A stretch of 64,000 nucleotides of DNA from Nostoc sp. FACHB-280 (GCF_014697615.1 NZ_JACJSD010000018.1:81177-145176), one strand, 5' to 3'. Positions 35,068 through 46,384 are shown, counted from the stretch's first letter. Numbers and translations: made by a program. Notes: generated by a model from the letters alone, not told the origin.

Positions 35068-36108
35068 ATGACCTTTTCGACGACCACTTTGTACCGAGCA
35101 TTTACTACTTCAGTCGTGGCATCTGCTGTTGCCTTGAGTCCTATTTTGTCAGCAGTTGCTCAGGCTGAAACTCTTAATGGTGCAGGCGCAACTTTTCCAG
35201 CTCCACTTTACGAAAGATATGCTCGTGAAGTCAGAAAGAAGCATCCAGAATTAAAAATCAACTATCAAGGAATTGGTAGTAGTGGCGGCATTCGTCAAAT
35301 TACAGCTGGTACTGTTGATTTTGGTGGCAGTGATGCAGCTATGACAGATGCACAAATCTCCCAAGTCCAAAGAGGTGTCATATTAGTACCCACCGCAGGC
35401 GGCGCAGTTTCTGTTGTTTATAATCTGCCTGGTGTCAGCAACCTGAAGTTATCTCGCGCTACATTGCCAGCTATTTTTTCTGGTCAAATCACCAACTGGA
35501 GTGACGCTAAAATCAAAGCTGATAATCCTGGTGTCAACTTACCTAATCAACCGATTAAATTTGTAGTCCGTGCAGATGGTAGTGGTACAACTTTTATTTT
35601 CACTAACCACTTGAGTAACATTAGTGGTTATTTCAGAGGTAGAGTGGGTACAAGCACTGCGCCTAAATGGACTTTACCAAATGTTCTCAAAGGTAAAGGC
35701 AACCCAGGGGTAGCTGGTTTAGTAGCGCGTACTCCTGGTTCTATTGGTTATGTAGAATATGCCTACGCTACCAAAAACAATTTAAGATCAGCTCAAATAC
35801 AAAACAAAAAAGGTGAATTTGTTTCTCCTTCCTTACAATCTGCTAACGCAGCTTTAGCCACCGTAAAGTTTCCTGATAACTATCGTGTATTTGTTGGCGA
35901 TCCAGCACAAGGTTATCCGATTGTTGGTCTTACTTGGATGATGGTTTACAAACAGTATCCAACAGCATCTAAGGCGGATGCTATTAAAAAATGGATAAAT
36001 TGGGTACTCAAAGATGGTCAACAATATAATGATGACCTCAACTATACAAAAATCCCATCTGATGTTACCAATCGGGTATTACAAACGGTAAACAGTTCCG
36101 TTAAGTAA
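35068..36108 (+). CDS. pstS: Phosphate ABC transporter substrate-binding protein
   Basis: 346 residues. Sec signal peptide cleaved after AVAQA; mature start ETLNGAGATFPAPLYERYAR is the PstS hallmark. Phosphate-binding loops GIGSSGGI, VDFGGSDAAM and RADGSGTTF are present. It binds phosphate in the periplasm and passes it to PstCA. A hairpin at 36140-36170 behind it would favour more PstS than membrane subunits. The upstream 250 bp is AT-rich, with ttaaa-type repeats at 34985-35007 too degenerate to call a Pho box. Confidence 0.95.
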   Translation: MTFSTTTLYRAFTTSVVASAVALSPILSAVAQAETLNGAGATFPAPLYERYAREVRKKHPELKINYQGIGSSGGIRQITAGTVDFGGSDAAMTDAQISQVQRGVILVPTAGGAVSVVYNLPGVSNLKLSRATLPAIFSGQITNWSDAKIKADNPGVNLPNQPIKFVVRADGSGTTFIFTNHLSNISGYFRGRVGTSTAPKWTLPNVLKGKGNPGVAGLVARTPGSIGYVEYAYATKNNLRSAQIQNKKGEFVSPSLQSANAALATVKFPDNYRVFVGDPAQGYPIVGLTWMMVYKQYPTASKADAIKKWINWVLKDGQQYNDDLNYTKIPSDVTNRVLQTVNSSVK

Positions 36109-36139
36109 ATTCCAAATTTGTAACAGCATTACATCTAAA

Positions 36140-36170
36140 TAAATAGGGTGGTTATAGTTCACCCTATTTA
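36140..36170 (+). terminator. Hairpin between pstS and pstC (probable partial terminator)
   Basis: Perfect 11-bp stem taaatagggtg (36140-36150) / caccctattta (36160-36170), followed by an A/T-rich tail. The 313-bp pstS-pstC gap holds no gene that I can support. Confidence 0.65.
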
Positions 36171-36421
36171 TAAATTTTTAGCTAACTAATAAATAAATAT
36201 AGTAACTTAAAATTCTATATTTTAAGTCAAATTACTATTGTTTATGAAGAAGAAATCATGACTCAGAGTTTAAGTATTATGCTGTATGACTGGGTGATGA
36301 ATATTGGTTAAAAATCTCGTCCCTTGTAGGCGAAATCAAAATAAAAATTTCTTCTTCATTTAAACTCTATCCCTTTATGGGTGGAGGATTCTAAATTCTG
36401 TCTTCTGACTCCTTTTTATTC

Positions 36422-37408
36422 ATGACAAATTCATCTGGAATAAACAACAATCATTCATCTGACGAAAATTTAGAGTTAACAGTAGATAACGGGATAAATT
36501 CTTGGGTGGATCAAGGATTTACTTGGTTAATATATCTTTTCGCTACAATTACCGTCGCCATCTTGTTTGTGATGAGTTGGGTAATTTATAAAGAGGCTAA
36601 ACCAGCAATTGAGCAGTTTGGTTGGGGATTTTTATGGGGTCAAGATTGGGATACAGGTAATCAGGTTTTTGGTGCATTACCTTATATTTATGGAACTTTA
36701 GTGAGTAGTGCGATCGCAATTTTATTTGCTATCCCCATCGGCATTGCAATTGCAATAGTTACTAGTGAAAATTTCTTACCCATATCTGTTAGAATTACAT
36801 TAGCATTTGTTGTTGAGTTAATTGCCGCAATTCCCAGTGTAATTATTGGCTTGTGGGGAATCTTTGTATTTATTCCAGTTTTAGAACCGTTACAAAAATG
36901 GTTAGCAATTTATTTTAATTGGATACCATTATTTAACTCGGTAGATCCTATCGGCACAAATATGTTAACCGCAGGCATTGTGTTAGCCATTATGATTTTG
37001 CCGACAATGGCTGCTATTAGCCGCGATGTTTTACTTGCCATACCCAAAGAATTACGCAGCGCCTCAATGGCTTTGGGTAGCACACGTTGGGAAACAATTT
37101 TTCGGGTGTTATTGCCAGCAGGATTTTCTGGTATTGTCAGTGCAGCAATGCTGGCTTTAGGTAGAGCCTTGGGTGAAACAATGGCTGTCACTCTTGTAAT
37201 TGGTAATTCTTCTCAAATCAGTGCTTCTTTACTTGATCCAGCCTACACAATTCCCTCAATATTAGCCAATGAATTTGCAGAAGCTGAACCAGGATTACAT
37301 ATTGGCTCATTGAGTTATTTAGGGTTAATTTTATTTGGATTGACCTTAGCTGTAAATATTGCAGCTAGGTTATTGGTGCGGTGGTTTAGTAATAAAAATA
37401 AATCATAA
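36422..37408 (+). CDS. pstC: Phosphate ABC transporter permease PstC
   Basis: 328 residues with six membrane helices. PstC features: GWGFLWGQDWDTGNQVFGAL, PYIYGTLVSSAIAILFAIPI, PSVIIGLWGIFVF, and the EAA loop ELRSASMALGSTRWETIFRVLLP that docks with PstB. Together with PstA it forms the channel for phosphate uptake at the plasma membrane. The gene ends 7 bp before the pstA start. Confidence 0.95.
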   Translation: MTNSSGINNNHSSDENLELTVDNGINSWVDQGFTWLIYLFATITVAILFVMSWVIYKEAKPAIEQFGWGFLWGQDWDTGNQVFGALPYIYGTLVSSAIAILFAIPIGIAIAIVTSENFLPISVRITLAFVVELIAAIPSVIIGLWGIFVFIPVLEPLQKWLAIYFNWIPLFNSVDPIGTNMLTAGIVLAIMILPTMAAISRDVLLAIPKELRSASMALGSTRWETIFRVLLPAGFSGIVSAAMLALGRALGETMAVTLVIGNSSQISASLLDPAYTIPSILANEFAEAEPGLHIGSLSYLGLILFGLTLAVNIAARLLVRWFSNKNKS

Positions 37409-37415
37409 AAAATAT

Positions 37416-38297
37416 ATGACCGATTCTCAAAACTCGCAAATAGATGAATCTTTATTGGCAAAAGAATTATATGCTCCACTGCCAACAAGTAGGCAATTAT
37501 TTACTTATAGTATGAATGCGATCGCCTTTGCATTCACAGCTTTAGCATTAATTCCTTTAATATCAATTTTATGGGAAATTATCAAACGCGGTTTCTCCAG
37601 TTTGAGACCAGAGATGTTTGTCAAATCAGTAATTGATTATGGCTTGGGTAATGCTATTACAGGCACGATTACAGTTGTGATGATTGGCTCAATATTCAGT
37701 CTGCCAATTGGGATATTAACAGGGATATTTTTAGCGGAATTTAATCAAGTTAACCCAGCATCGCAATTTGTTCGCTTCATCACCACAATTTTGACTGGTG
37801 TACCTTCAATTATTGTTGGTATTTTTGCTTACGGTGTAATTGTGTTAGTTACTAAAGGATTTAGCGCAGTTGCAGGTGGCTTTGCTTTAGCTGTGTTGAT
37901 GTTACCTATCGTGATTCTGACCACGGAAGAAGCTTTAAAATTAGTTCCTAAAGACCAACGCCTTGCTTCTGCTGCTTTGGGTGGGACGCGGTTTCAGACA
38001 ACATTTCGCATTGTAGTAACTGCGGCTTTACCTGCAATTACTACAGGTATTTTACTAGCGATCGCCCGCGCCGCAGGTGAAACAGCACCCCTAATTTTCA
38101 CGGCATTATTTAGTTTAGATTGGTCTCCAGGATTTCTGAGTCCCACAGCTTCGTTACCTGTATTAATTTTTAATCTTTATAACGACCCAGACCCAGAAAA
38201 AAATCAATTGGTTTGGACTACTGCTATCGTCTTACTTGGCTTAGTTATTTGTGTGAGTTTGATTTCTCGCTTAATCACAAGTAAGAAAAAAATTTAG
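37416..38297 (+). CDS. pstA: Phosphate ABC transporter permease PstA
   Basis: 293 residues from ATG 37416 ([13 protein letters not shown]); the frame is open upstream into pstC, but that part is pstC sequence in another frame. Six helices; PstA signature GYGLGN-like [36 protein letters not shown] loop [20 protein letters not shown] and [14 protein letters not shown]. It partners with PstC. The spacing to pstC and pstB indicates one operon. Confidence 0.95.
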   Translation: MTDSQNSQIDESLLAKELYAPLPTSRQLFTYSMNAIAFAFTALALIPLISILWEIIKRGFSSLRPEMFVKSVIDYGLGNAITGTITVVMIGSIFSLPIGILTGIFLAEFNQVNPASQFVRFITTILTGVPSIIVGIFAYGVIVLVTKGFSAVAGGFALAVLMLPIVILTTEEALKLVPKDQRLASAALGGTRFQTTFRIVVTAALPAITTGILLAIARAAGETAPLIFTALFSLDWSPGFLSPTASLPVLIFNLYNDPDPEKNQLVWTTAIVLLGLVICVSLISRLITSKKKI

Positions 38298-38326
38298 TTA
38301 AAAACTCTTTCCTGATTCTACTAAAC

Positions 38327-39106
38327 ATGAATAATCTCAATCCCGCTATCAAAGTTAAAAACCTCAGCTTTTACTACAATACTTCTAAAGCAATTGAAGG
38401 CATATCAATAGATATTTATCAAAATCAAGTAACGGCAATAATTGGCCCTAGTGGTTGCGGTAAATCAACTTTTATCAAAACTCTCAATCGGATTAGTGAA
38501 TTAGAAGGGCCTGTCAAAGTAGAAGGAAAAGTAGAGTTCTTTGGACAGAATATTTACGACCCAAAAATTAACGTCAACCGCCTGCGTCGTCAAATTGGGA
38601 TGGTATTCCAAAAACCAAATCCCTTTCCGATTAGTATTTATGAAAATGTCGCTTATGGAGTCAGAATAGCAGGTAGGCGATCGCAAACAGAAGTAGATGA
38701 AATTGTCGAGTCAGCCTTAAAAGGTGCAGCTTTGTGGGACGAGGTAAAAGATAAACTCAATAAATCTGCATTAGGACTTTCTGGAGGTCAACAACAACGA
38801 CTTTGTATAGCGCGTGCTTTAGCTATTAAACCCAAAGTACTGTTAATGGATGAACCTTGTTCAGCCCTTGACCCCATAGCAACGATGAAAGTCGAAGAAT
38901 TAATTCACAGTCTGCGTTCAGAATTAACAATTGCCATTGTTACTCATAACATGCAGCAAGCAGCCCGCGTCTCTGATTTTACGGCATTCTTTAGCACCGA
39001 CGAAAGCCGAATTGGTCAAATGGTAGAATTTGGTGTCACAAATCAAATATTTTATAACCCCATCGATGCGCGTACCCATGACTATGTTTCAGGGCGTTTT
39101 GGTTAA
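38327..39106 (+). CDS. pstB: Phosphate ABC transporter ATP-binding protein
   Basis: 259 residues. Walker [13 protein letters not shown]-loop VFQKPNPFP, signature [15 protein letters not shown], Walker [14 protein letters not shown], His-switch VTHNM. The [16 protein letters not shown] end is typical for PstB. It drives phosphate import through PstCA. No phoU follows; instead, miniature repeats occupy the next 380 bp. Confidence 0.96.
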   Translation: MNNLNPAIKVKNLSFYYNTSKAIEGISIDIYQNQVTAIIGPSGCGKSTFIKTLNRISELEGPVKVEGKVEFFGQNIYDPKINVNRLRRQIGMVFQKPNPFPISIYENVAYGVRIAGRRSQTEVDEIVESALKGAALWDEVKDKLNKSALGLSGGQQQRLCIARALAIKPKVLLMDEPCSALDPIATMKVEELIHSLRSELTIAIVTHNMQQAARVSDFTAFFSTDESRIGQMVEFGVTNQIFYNPIDARTHDYVSGRFG

Positions 39107-39109
39107 TTC

Positions 39110-39200
39110 AGGACTTACGTAAAAATTCCCAAAAAGCTTAATTTAACGAACCGCCAAGTCGCCAAGAACGCCAAGAAATCCTAGAGTCTGCGTAAGTCCT
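39110..39200. repeat. Inverted-repeat element with aggacttacg ends (91 bp)
   Basis: Ends aggacttacg (39110-39119) / cgtaagtcct (39191-39200). The ends are those of the 13771-13905 element, but the inside is different (aacgaaccgccaagtcgcc). It begins 4 bp past the pstB stop. Confidence 0.6.
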
Positions 39201-39255
39201 AAAGAGTTTGAGAGAGTTCTTGCATAAGTCATAATCAAATCAAATTCCTATACTA

Positions 39256-39410
39256 TATATAGCAGTCCTAAACAATTTGTGAAATTCTCTTCCTTTCCCT
39301 TCCTCTCTTTCTTTGTGTCCTACCCTGCGGGAAGCCGCTATCGCGTCTATGCGTCCTTTGCGGTTCGTTGAAAAGAATACTTTTTCACAACACAGATATG
39401 ATTGCTATAT
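39256..39410. repeat. MITE-like element with atatagca ends (about 155 bp)
   Basis: The left end atatagcagtcctaaacaat and right end (reverse read atatagcaatcatatctgtg) share atatagca-tc and, further in, ttgtgaaa. The inside includes gcgtcctttgcggttcgtt, also present near 11605-11634. No coding potential. Confidence 0.5.
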
Positions 39411-39492
39411 TGGTTGACGCTGCGTTGAAATTACATTTAGGACTGAGAATGAAAGCAACAGATTTCTCATTCCCAATCCTTCAAGCTATTAA

Positions 39493-41538
39493 CTATCGCC
39501 AATCTTCCCAATTTTGATTAAAAATTGAAGTGTCAGGGAAAGCGGTAGGATTGCCGTTTTTCTCTAATAAACTTTTGAAGGCTTGCAGTTGCGGTTCTGC
39601 TTTGGGTAAATCATCCACTAATTGATAAGGTGCAATCTGATTTTTTAAAGCAAAAGCAGTCACAGTTCCCGCCGCTGCACCAGAAGACCATTCAAAGGAA
39701 TGTACACGATATGCAGCCGCAGCAATATGACTGGTAGCAATACTCTTTCCACCCACAATTAAATTATCAATTTTTTGGGGAATCATTGCCCGCAGTGCAA
39801 TTTGGAACGGGTAAGCCTGTCCTGCGCCACGCCTTTCTCCCGGACGTTCTTTATTTCCTGGGGCTTCTGGTGGACTTTGAACCATACAAGGATGAAAGTC
39901 GATGGCGTAGTGACCAATACCCACCGCATCAGGATAAATTGTGGAACGGCTACGGCGTAAGGCTTTATCTGGTGAGACTTGGCCAGTAATCACAGATGCA
40001 GCCTCTAAACCTGCGAGTGTTGCTTTTAACTGACGATAGGTATCCGCAGATAAAGTTTTGCGGTAATACTCATCGTTGTAGTTGCGGCGAGAAATATCAA
40101 CTTCCCAAATCATAAAGCCTTCCGGTTGTCCCCAACTAGGACGACCAATTATCCGCCTACCTTCTCGCATATAGGGATATTTTGATAAGCCATGCACTGT
40201 CCCCATTGGCGACTTTAATCCTGTCAGCAATCTATTATTAGTTTGCTGTTGCTTCACACCCTTACCTAACTGAGAATCTGTAGTTCCCTTTACCAGCCAG
40301 TAATAATAAGCCAGGGCATTTTCCTCACCTCTGCGGAGGGTTTCTGTCCGCAGTCCCCCCATCCAACCCCCTGGTTTTAACTGTCCTGTAGCTTGCAGTT
40401 GTTGGCGAGTGTAAATCAAGTTATCTTTGGCAGTTCCTGGACGGTAATCGTTACCCCAAGTCCAGTTTTGCATCGAGATATCTCCTGGTGTGGGTGCAGT
40501 GAATCTCACACCGTTAAATTGTGTGGGTTTTCCAGGATTTGGATGCCATATCCGGCGGTATGTGAAAACTAAGCCAAAATCTGCTAATCTTTTTAATTCA
40601 TAGCTAAAATATGGTGAATACTGTAAATAGAATGGGGGCATGGTTTGGGGTTGCGGTTCCTTGGTAGCCTCCATTGCAAAGGTATAAGTAAAACCTTGGG
40701 TACAGTAAGGATCATTGCTGGTGCTGGAAGAAGATGGTTCGAGGAAAGAACGCGCATCAATACCCAAACGATAGGGAACATCGGCTAAGGCGATGATTTC
40801 GCCAGTTTCGCTGGTATCAACCACATACCACTGGGGAGAATTGTTGGTGGTTGGTTTTTTGGGAATTTTGGGGACAAAGCGGATAATTTTTTTACTCAAC
40901 CGGGATGAGTTTTGGTAGCGGTAGGCATCTTCAATAGTTTGAGATAAGGTAAAAGTGTTGAGAGGTGGTGCGCCTTTGGCTGGTTGATGTTGAATTGCGA
41001 TCGCACCTTCAATAATTTTCCCATTCCGACTAATATTTAGTTCCTTAATTACTGTGTTGGGAAACCATTCCAACTTACCTTTACCCTTTTTTTCGGCATC
41101 CTTGAGCATTTGCGTCATAATGATGTGTGCATCACGAGGCAGAAAACAAGAGTCACTTACCCAGCACTCACCAGGGTTAAGTTTGCCGTAATAGCGTTGA
41201 ATCCGGTTGCGTAATTCAGTATAGCCGCGAGAATAGAATTGGCGATCGCGTTGAGTTGGTCGTTCATCTAACGCAGATGTCCCCTGAGAAGAAATTTGTC
41301 CCCCCAACCAGTCGGTAATTTCTGTCAAACATACTGTTTGTCCTGCTAATAACCCCTCGTAAGCCGTGGCTACCCCAGACAGACCACCACCTACTACCAA
41401 CATCTCGCAGTTGACTGTTTTATCTGGGGTTCTTGGTCGTGCAGCAACAATAGTAGACTCAGGTAACAAATATGTGGAAACTAAGCTAACACTGAAGAGT
41501 AATGCTTGAAAACCAGCTACTTTGTGTCTGCGCTTCAT
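39493..41538 (-). CDS. FAD-dependent oxidoreductase, secreted or periplasmic
   Basis: 681 residues from ATG 41538 (MKRRHKVAGFQALLFSVSLV, a Sec-type signal peptide); the frame is open 22 codons further. FAD-binding Rossmann motif VNCEMLVVGGGLSGVATAYE and CLTEITDWLGGQ follow the signal. The C-terminal IDNLIVGGKSIATSHIAAAAYRVHS is typical of the FAD-dependent oxidoreductase group often labelled xanthan-lyase-like. The substrate is unknown, and no partner genes are adjacent. Confidence 0.85.
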   Translation of the reverse strand: MKRRHKVAGFQALLFSVSLVSTYLLPESTIVAARPRTPDKTVNCEMLVVGGGLSGVATAYEGLLAGQTVCLTEITDWLGGQISSQGTSALDERPTQRDRQFYSRGYTELRNRIQRYYGKLNPGECWVSDSCFLPRDAHIIMTQMLKDAEKKGKGKLEWFPNTVIKELNISRNGKIIEGAIAIQHQPAKGAPPLNTFTLSQTIEDAYRYQNSSRLSKKIIRFVPKIPKKPTTNNSPQWYVVDTSETGEIIALADVPYRLGIDARSFLEPSSSSTSNDPYCTQGFTYTFAMEATKEPQPQTMPPFYLQYSPYFSYELKRLADFGLVFTYRRIWHPNPGKPTQFNGVRFTAPTPGDISMQNWTWGNDYRPGTAKDNLIYTRQQLQATGQLKPGGWMGGLRTETLRRGEENALAYYYWLVKGTTDSQLGKGVKQQQTNNRLLTGLKSPMGTVHGLSKYPYMREGRRIIGRPSWGQPEGFMIWEVDISRRNYNDEYYRKTLSADTYRQLKATLAGLEAASVITGQVSPDKALRRSRSTIYPDAVGIGHYAIDFHPCMVQSPPEAPGNKERPGERRGAGQAYPFQIALRAMIPQKIDNLIVGGKSIATSHIAAAAYRVHSFEWSSGAAAGTVTAFALKNQIAPYQLVDDLPKAEPQLQAFKSLLEKNGNPTAFPDTSIFNQNWEDWR

Positions 41539-41738
41539 GATGAGAAAACTTTTTCTACTCCTTTGCCAACTTGTAGACGGTACCATTTCGGAAATGTTCG
41601 CCACAAGTCACTGAAGAGGTAGAGGACAAGGGGCAGGGTTTGAAGAGGAAAAGGGGCAGGGTGCGGGGTGCAAGGGGGAAGAACTAGGTTTTTGACGTTC
41701 TGCCCCAAAAACATGGATTTGGGGTATATGGGTGTAAT

Positions 41739-41841
41739 ACCATTTCACGAAAATCTTGATACAAATTCATTAGTTTTTAATTCTTTTCCCCTGCTCCCTG
41801 CTCCCTGCTCCCCATTTGTATCAAACTTAAAGTGAAACGGT
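41739..41841. repeat. MITE-like element with accatttcac ends
   Basis: Arms 41739-41766 (accatttcacgaaaatcttg, then atacaaat) and 41814-41841 match at 22 of 28 positions when one is reversed. The inside carries a tandem heptamer (ctgctcc)x3. The remaining spacer 41605-41738 and 41842-41905 holds agg-rich and cct-rich low-complexity DNA but no gene. Confidence 0.6.
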
Positions 41842-41905
41842 GTAAGGGTTTCGCAGTCAGTTTCTCTCCCTTGCTCCTCGTTCCCTGCTCCCCTGCCTCT
41901 TTTGA

Positions 41906-42949
41906 CTAATCTTTCATCGCCATAACCTTGGGAGTTTCTGGCTGTAGTAAGCCATTTAACAGTGATGCTGGGCGGTGGGTATAAGGCCAAGCAAAGGCGT
42001 GGCGAAAAGCAGCCTCTTGACAAGCTTGTAACTGTGCAAAGCTAATAATGTCGTAAGTCAAAAGATTTTCATATTCAAATGGCAAACGGACATTGTGTAA
42101 GCCAGCATTATCTGTACAAATCGCAATATCTACCCCAGCCTCAAAACAACGGTCAAACACTAATTTGAGTTGGCGGATATCCTGTAAAGTGCCTGTTTTA
42201 ATGTATGTGGTTGGGCAAACTTCCAAACACTGTCCGCGTCTGGCAATTTCTGGCAGTAACTCTGGATACAATAACGGAATTTGGATACCGTGACCAATGC
42301 GTTTGAGATAAGGTAAAAGTTCTGGGTAACAACCAGCCGTGGTTTCGTAAAGGTGTCCGGTAGTGTTCACACCTTGCGATCGCGCATAATCATACAAACT
42401 AATCCATTCTTGCAGGCGATCGGCGTAATAGCTATCACCCCCAGCAACATCTATTCCACACACATATTGTCTGTTCTCCACAGCCAAATCAATAATCGCC
42501 TTATTCACCTCAAACGGCAAGCGCGAGTGCATACACAAAATTTGACTCGTCACAATCGGGCATTCTTGAATATGACTCGCTTTACCCACCACATCCACAA
42601 TTTCTGCCATTTTGTCAATTCTTTGTGATTGACTCAGATGTTCTGGTGTCCGTAGGTATGGAGTATAGCGCAGTTCCAGATAAGCCAAATTTTCAAATAT
42701 ATAAGCACCCCTCACCAAGCGATAAATAAAGTAAGGCAAAGTCTCTACAGTTTGCACACTTTCCACTAAAGTATGCAATTCCAAATACTCATCTAAAGTG
42801 TTACGGGGTCTGGTATAAAAATCCTCAAACTCTCCGTAGTTAGGAAAGCGAGAAACTAACTCTGTAGAATGTCGCTCAAAATATCGCCATAAAACGCGCG
42901 GTACAACGGAACCGCCTAAATGTCTGTGTAATTCAGCATGTAAAGCCAT
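41906..42949 (-). CDS. Adenosine deaminase-like amidohydrolase
   Basis: 347 residues from ATG 42949 (MALHAELHRHLGGSVVPRVL), which is the usual family start; the frame is open 14 codons upstream. Metal-binding HxH is in ELHRHLGG; further motifs are GIDVAGGDS, GHLYETT (His), RIGHGIQIP and ICTDNAGLH (Asp). This fits the ADA/AMP-deaminase superfamily, which deaminates purine nucleosides. The exact substrate is not settled, since cyanobacterial members diverge from characterised ADA (for example, GHAYET-type instead of AGE). Confidence 0.8.
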   Translation of the reverse strand: MALHAELHRHLGGSVVPRVLWRYFERHSTELVSRFPNYGEFEDFYTRPRNTLDEYLELHTLVESVQTVETLPYFIYRLVRGAYIFENLAYLELRYTPYLRTPEHLSQSQRIDKMAEIVDVVGKASHIQECPIVTSQILCMHSRLPFEVNKAIIDLAVENRQYVCGIDVAGGDSYYADRLQEWISLYDYARSQGVNTTGHLYETTAGCYPELLPYLKRIGHGIQIPLLYPELLPEIARRGQCLEVCPTTYIKTGTLQDIRQLKLVFDRCFEAGVDIAICTDNAGLHNVRLPFEYENLLTYDIISFAQLQACQEAAFRHAFAWPYTHRPASLLNGLLQPETPKVMAMKD

Positions 42950-43663
42950 AGTAGTTTCTTTAGAAAATTTTATTAATGGTAACAAAAACATTAAGCAGAA
43001 AACCCTACACTGAGAGTAAGATTCTGTAAAGCTACGGTTAATTATCAGAATCTCAGCGAAAATTGCAAATCTTAATAGTTAATCATCAGGATAAAAGCGA
43101 GCAACCTCTAATTCGTTTTTGAATAAGCTCCATACATATCAATGAAGATTTCAGCAGAGAGAAAGCAGTATTAAGAAATAATTAAGTGCGATTGCTTTCA
43201 CTACTTTTACTGTTAATCGCAACTAGCAAACTCTGACATAAAAATCATCAATGGTTTACCAACATTTATCTCCCTTGTCTCCAGTATCTACCTTGTCTGT
43301 TGGAGATTAGAATTCTGCTGTATCTTAAATTTTTCATGAATCTAGGTAATCATTTGCGTGAATTCTTGTCTGTTTTTTCCTGATTCACTGTGCAACTTCC
43401 GGAAAAACACCTATAGTCACACTAATATAACGAATCAGCCAGCGATGTCAGACTGAAATGTCAGTATTCAGAATACAGAAGCCAGAATTGGTTATGGCGT
43501 AATAAATCATTGACTAGGAAAAACTTGATTTAGCAATTATTCATTACTCTGACTTTTGAAAACTGAATTTTTACAGAGAAATTGTCTTGATTCGTAATTT
43601 TAGTGTGTTTTGACTCAGTGCTAACAAATATTACCTATTTATTTTTAGAGAGGAATTAGTTGG
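42950..43663. other. Long divergent spacer without a supported gene
   Basis: About 710 bp between the divergent deaminase and PEP-CTERM-like genes. I see no RNA gene or reading frame that I can support. A cttccggaaaaa string near 43387-43396 stands in front of the PEP-CTERM-like gene, at a distance of about 270 bp. Confidence 0.4.
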
Positions 43664-44347
43664 ATGATTACCTTATTCACTGTCAAAAAAGAGTTGCTGA
43701 AGGTTTGTAGCATAGCAGCAGTAGCTACTTTAGCAGCAGGAACCATTACTACAGCACAGGCGCAGCAGCTTGTTTTAACGTTTGATGATCTTGAGCCGAC
43801 TAATTCTGTGTTTGAGGAATTACCCATTCCAAACGGTTATGGTGGGTTAAATTGGCGTAACTTTGGATATTTAGACACTGTATTATTCAATGCGAATCCA
43901 TCAGGTTATATCAATGGGACAATTTCATCACCCAATGTAGCCTTTAATAGATTTGGTGTTCCAGCAACAGTAAGTCGTCAGCGTGGTTTGTTTGACTTCA
44001 ATAGTGCTTACTTAACTGGCGCTTGGAATAATAATTTAAAGATTTTGGTGGAGGGTTTTGCAAGTGGAATTACGAAATATTCAACCACCGTCACAGTCAA
44101 TTCTACATCCCCTACTCAGATTAATTTTGACTTTCTTGGTATTGACACTCTAAGATTTACTTCTTTTGGTGGGATTAATGCAGGTTATGGTGGTTTGGGT
44201 TCACAGATGGTATTAGATAATTTCAGTTATACTCCTCAGCCTGTTTCTGAACCGACAAATATCTTGGGTTTAATCACAGCAGCTAGTTTTGGTGTAGCTT
44301 CGCGCAGCAAAAAAAGGCAAGAACCAAAAGCCATTGGCAAAAATTAA
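43664..44347 (+). CDS. Secreted protein with PEP-CTERM-like C-terminal sorting signal
   Basis: 227 residues. Signal peptide with hydrophobic core SIAAVATLAAGTITTAQA, a beta-rich middle (FDFLGIDTLRFTSFGG, MVLDNFSYTP), then VSEPTNILGLITAASFGVAS and SRSKKRQ: a short motif, a hydrophobic segment and a basic tail. This is the PEP-CTERM layout, although the motif is SEPT rather than VPEP. In PEP-CTERM organisms, an exosortase cleaves here and the protein goes to the cell surface or matrix. The specific role is unknown. Confidence 0.75.
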   Translation: MITLFTVKKELLKVCSIAAVATLAAGTITTAQAQQLVLTFDDLEPTNSVFEELPIPNGYGGLNWRNFGYLDTVLFNANPSGYINGTISSPNVAFNRFGVPATVSRQRGLFDFNSAYLTGAWNNNLKILVEGFASGITKYSTTVTVNSTSPTQINFDFLGIDTLRFTSFGGINAGYGGLGSQMVLDNFSYTPQPVSEPTNILGLITAASFGVASRSKKRQEPKAIGKN

Positions 44348-44396
44348 ACTAGCAAACTCAACTAATTATCATAGTTGCATTCAGGTAAACAAGCTG

Positions 44397-44431
44397 TCAA
44401 AGAAAGTGCGATCGCTACTCACTTTCTTTGA
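44397..44431 (+). terminator. Hairpin behind the PEP-CTERM-like gene
   Basis: Perfect 12-bp stem tcaaagaaagtg (44397-44408) / cactttctttga (44420-44431) with a HIP1 sequence in the loop (cgatcgct). It lies about 50 bp after the stop codon. Confidence 0.7.
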
Positions 44432-44586
44432 TATGAATTACAAGTATAAATATATACAAAGTATTGATTTTTAACAAGATTTGATTAACAATTCAGCCCC
44501 AACTTCCAGAGTTTGTTCTATTGATGACTTGACATATTCGGCTGTATATGTATAGAATAGCGATTTGTGGAAACTTTACCTCATAA

Positions 44587-45939
<1,353 letters not shown>

Positions 45940-45947
45940 TATTTAGT

Positions 45948-46024
45948 CATTTGTCATTGGTCATTCGTAATTAGTAAATGATAAATGACAAATGACAAAG
46001 AACAAAATTGACAAAGGACAAACA
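45948..46024. repeat. Heptamer-type repeats (tcatttgtcattggtcattc / aatgacaaatgac)
   Basis: Tandem gtcatt-type units face reverse units (atgataaatgacaaatgac, then gacaaaggaca) in the purA-rplY spacer. The same units lie before ispF, larB and malQ, and after the CBS gene. Confidence 0.6.
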
Positions 46025-46026
46025 AC

Positions 46027-46326
46027 ATGACTGTGACAGTTGAATCTCAAAAGCGCCCCGAAGGCAGCAAACCAAACGCTTTGCGTCGTTCTGGTTTAAT
46101 CCCCGCCAACGTATACGGACATAACGGTTCCGAATCTATTTCTTTGGTAGTTGATGCCAAAGAAGTTGAGCGCCTGCTCAAAAAAGCAGCTGTGAACAAA
46201 ACCGAAATTGAACTCAACATTCCTGAACTGCAATGGACTGGTAAAACAGTTTTAAAAGAAGTTCAAGTTCACCCAGCTAAGGGTACACCTTACCACTTGA
46301 GTTTCTACGCTGGTGCAAAACGCTAG
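46027..46326 (+). CDS. rplY: 50S ribosomal protein L25, short form
   Basis: 99 residues: [23 protein letters not shown] with the L25 5S-rRNA-binding body, [20 protein letters not shown] and [11 protein letters not shown]. The length equals the single-domain form in cyanobacteria (CTC-type C-terminal domain absent). It binds 5S rRNA in the central protuberance. A strong intrinsic terminator follows at 46385. Confidence 0.93.
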   Translation: MTVTVESQKRPEGSKPNALRRSGLIPANVYGHNGSESISLVVDAKEVERLLKKAAVNKTEIELNIPELQWTGKTVLKEVQVHPAKGTPYHLSFYAGAKR

Positions 46327-46384
46327 AACAATTACATTATTTGTGTTTCTAGATAGTTTAACTGTGAAATAATTGCTGATGATG

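Noticed and set aside
41745..42023. 92-residue minus-strand frame
   Set aside because: It covers the palindromic element and the end of the deaminase gene in another frame; low complexity.
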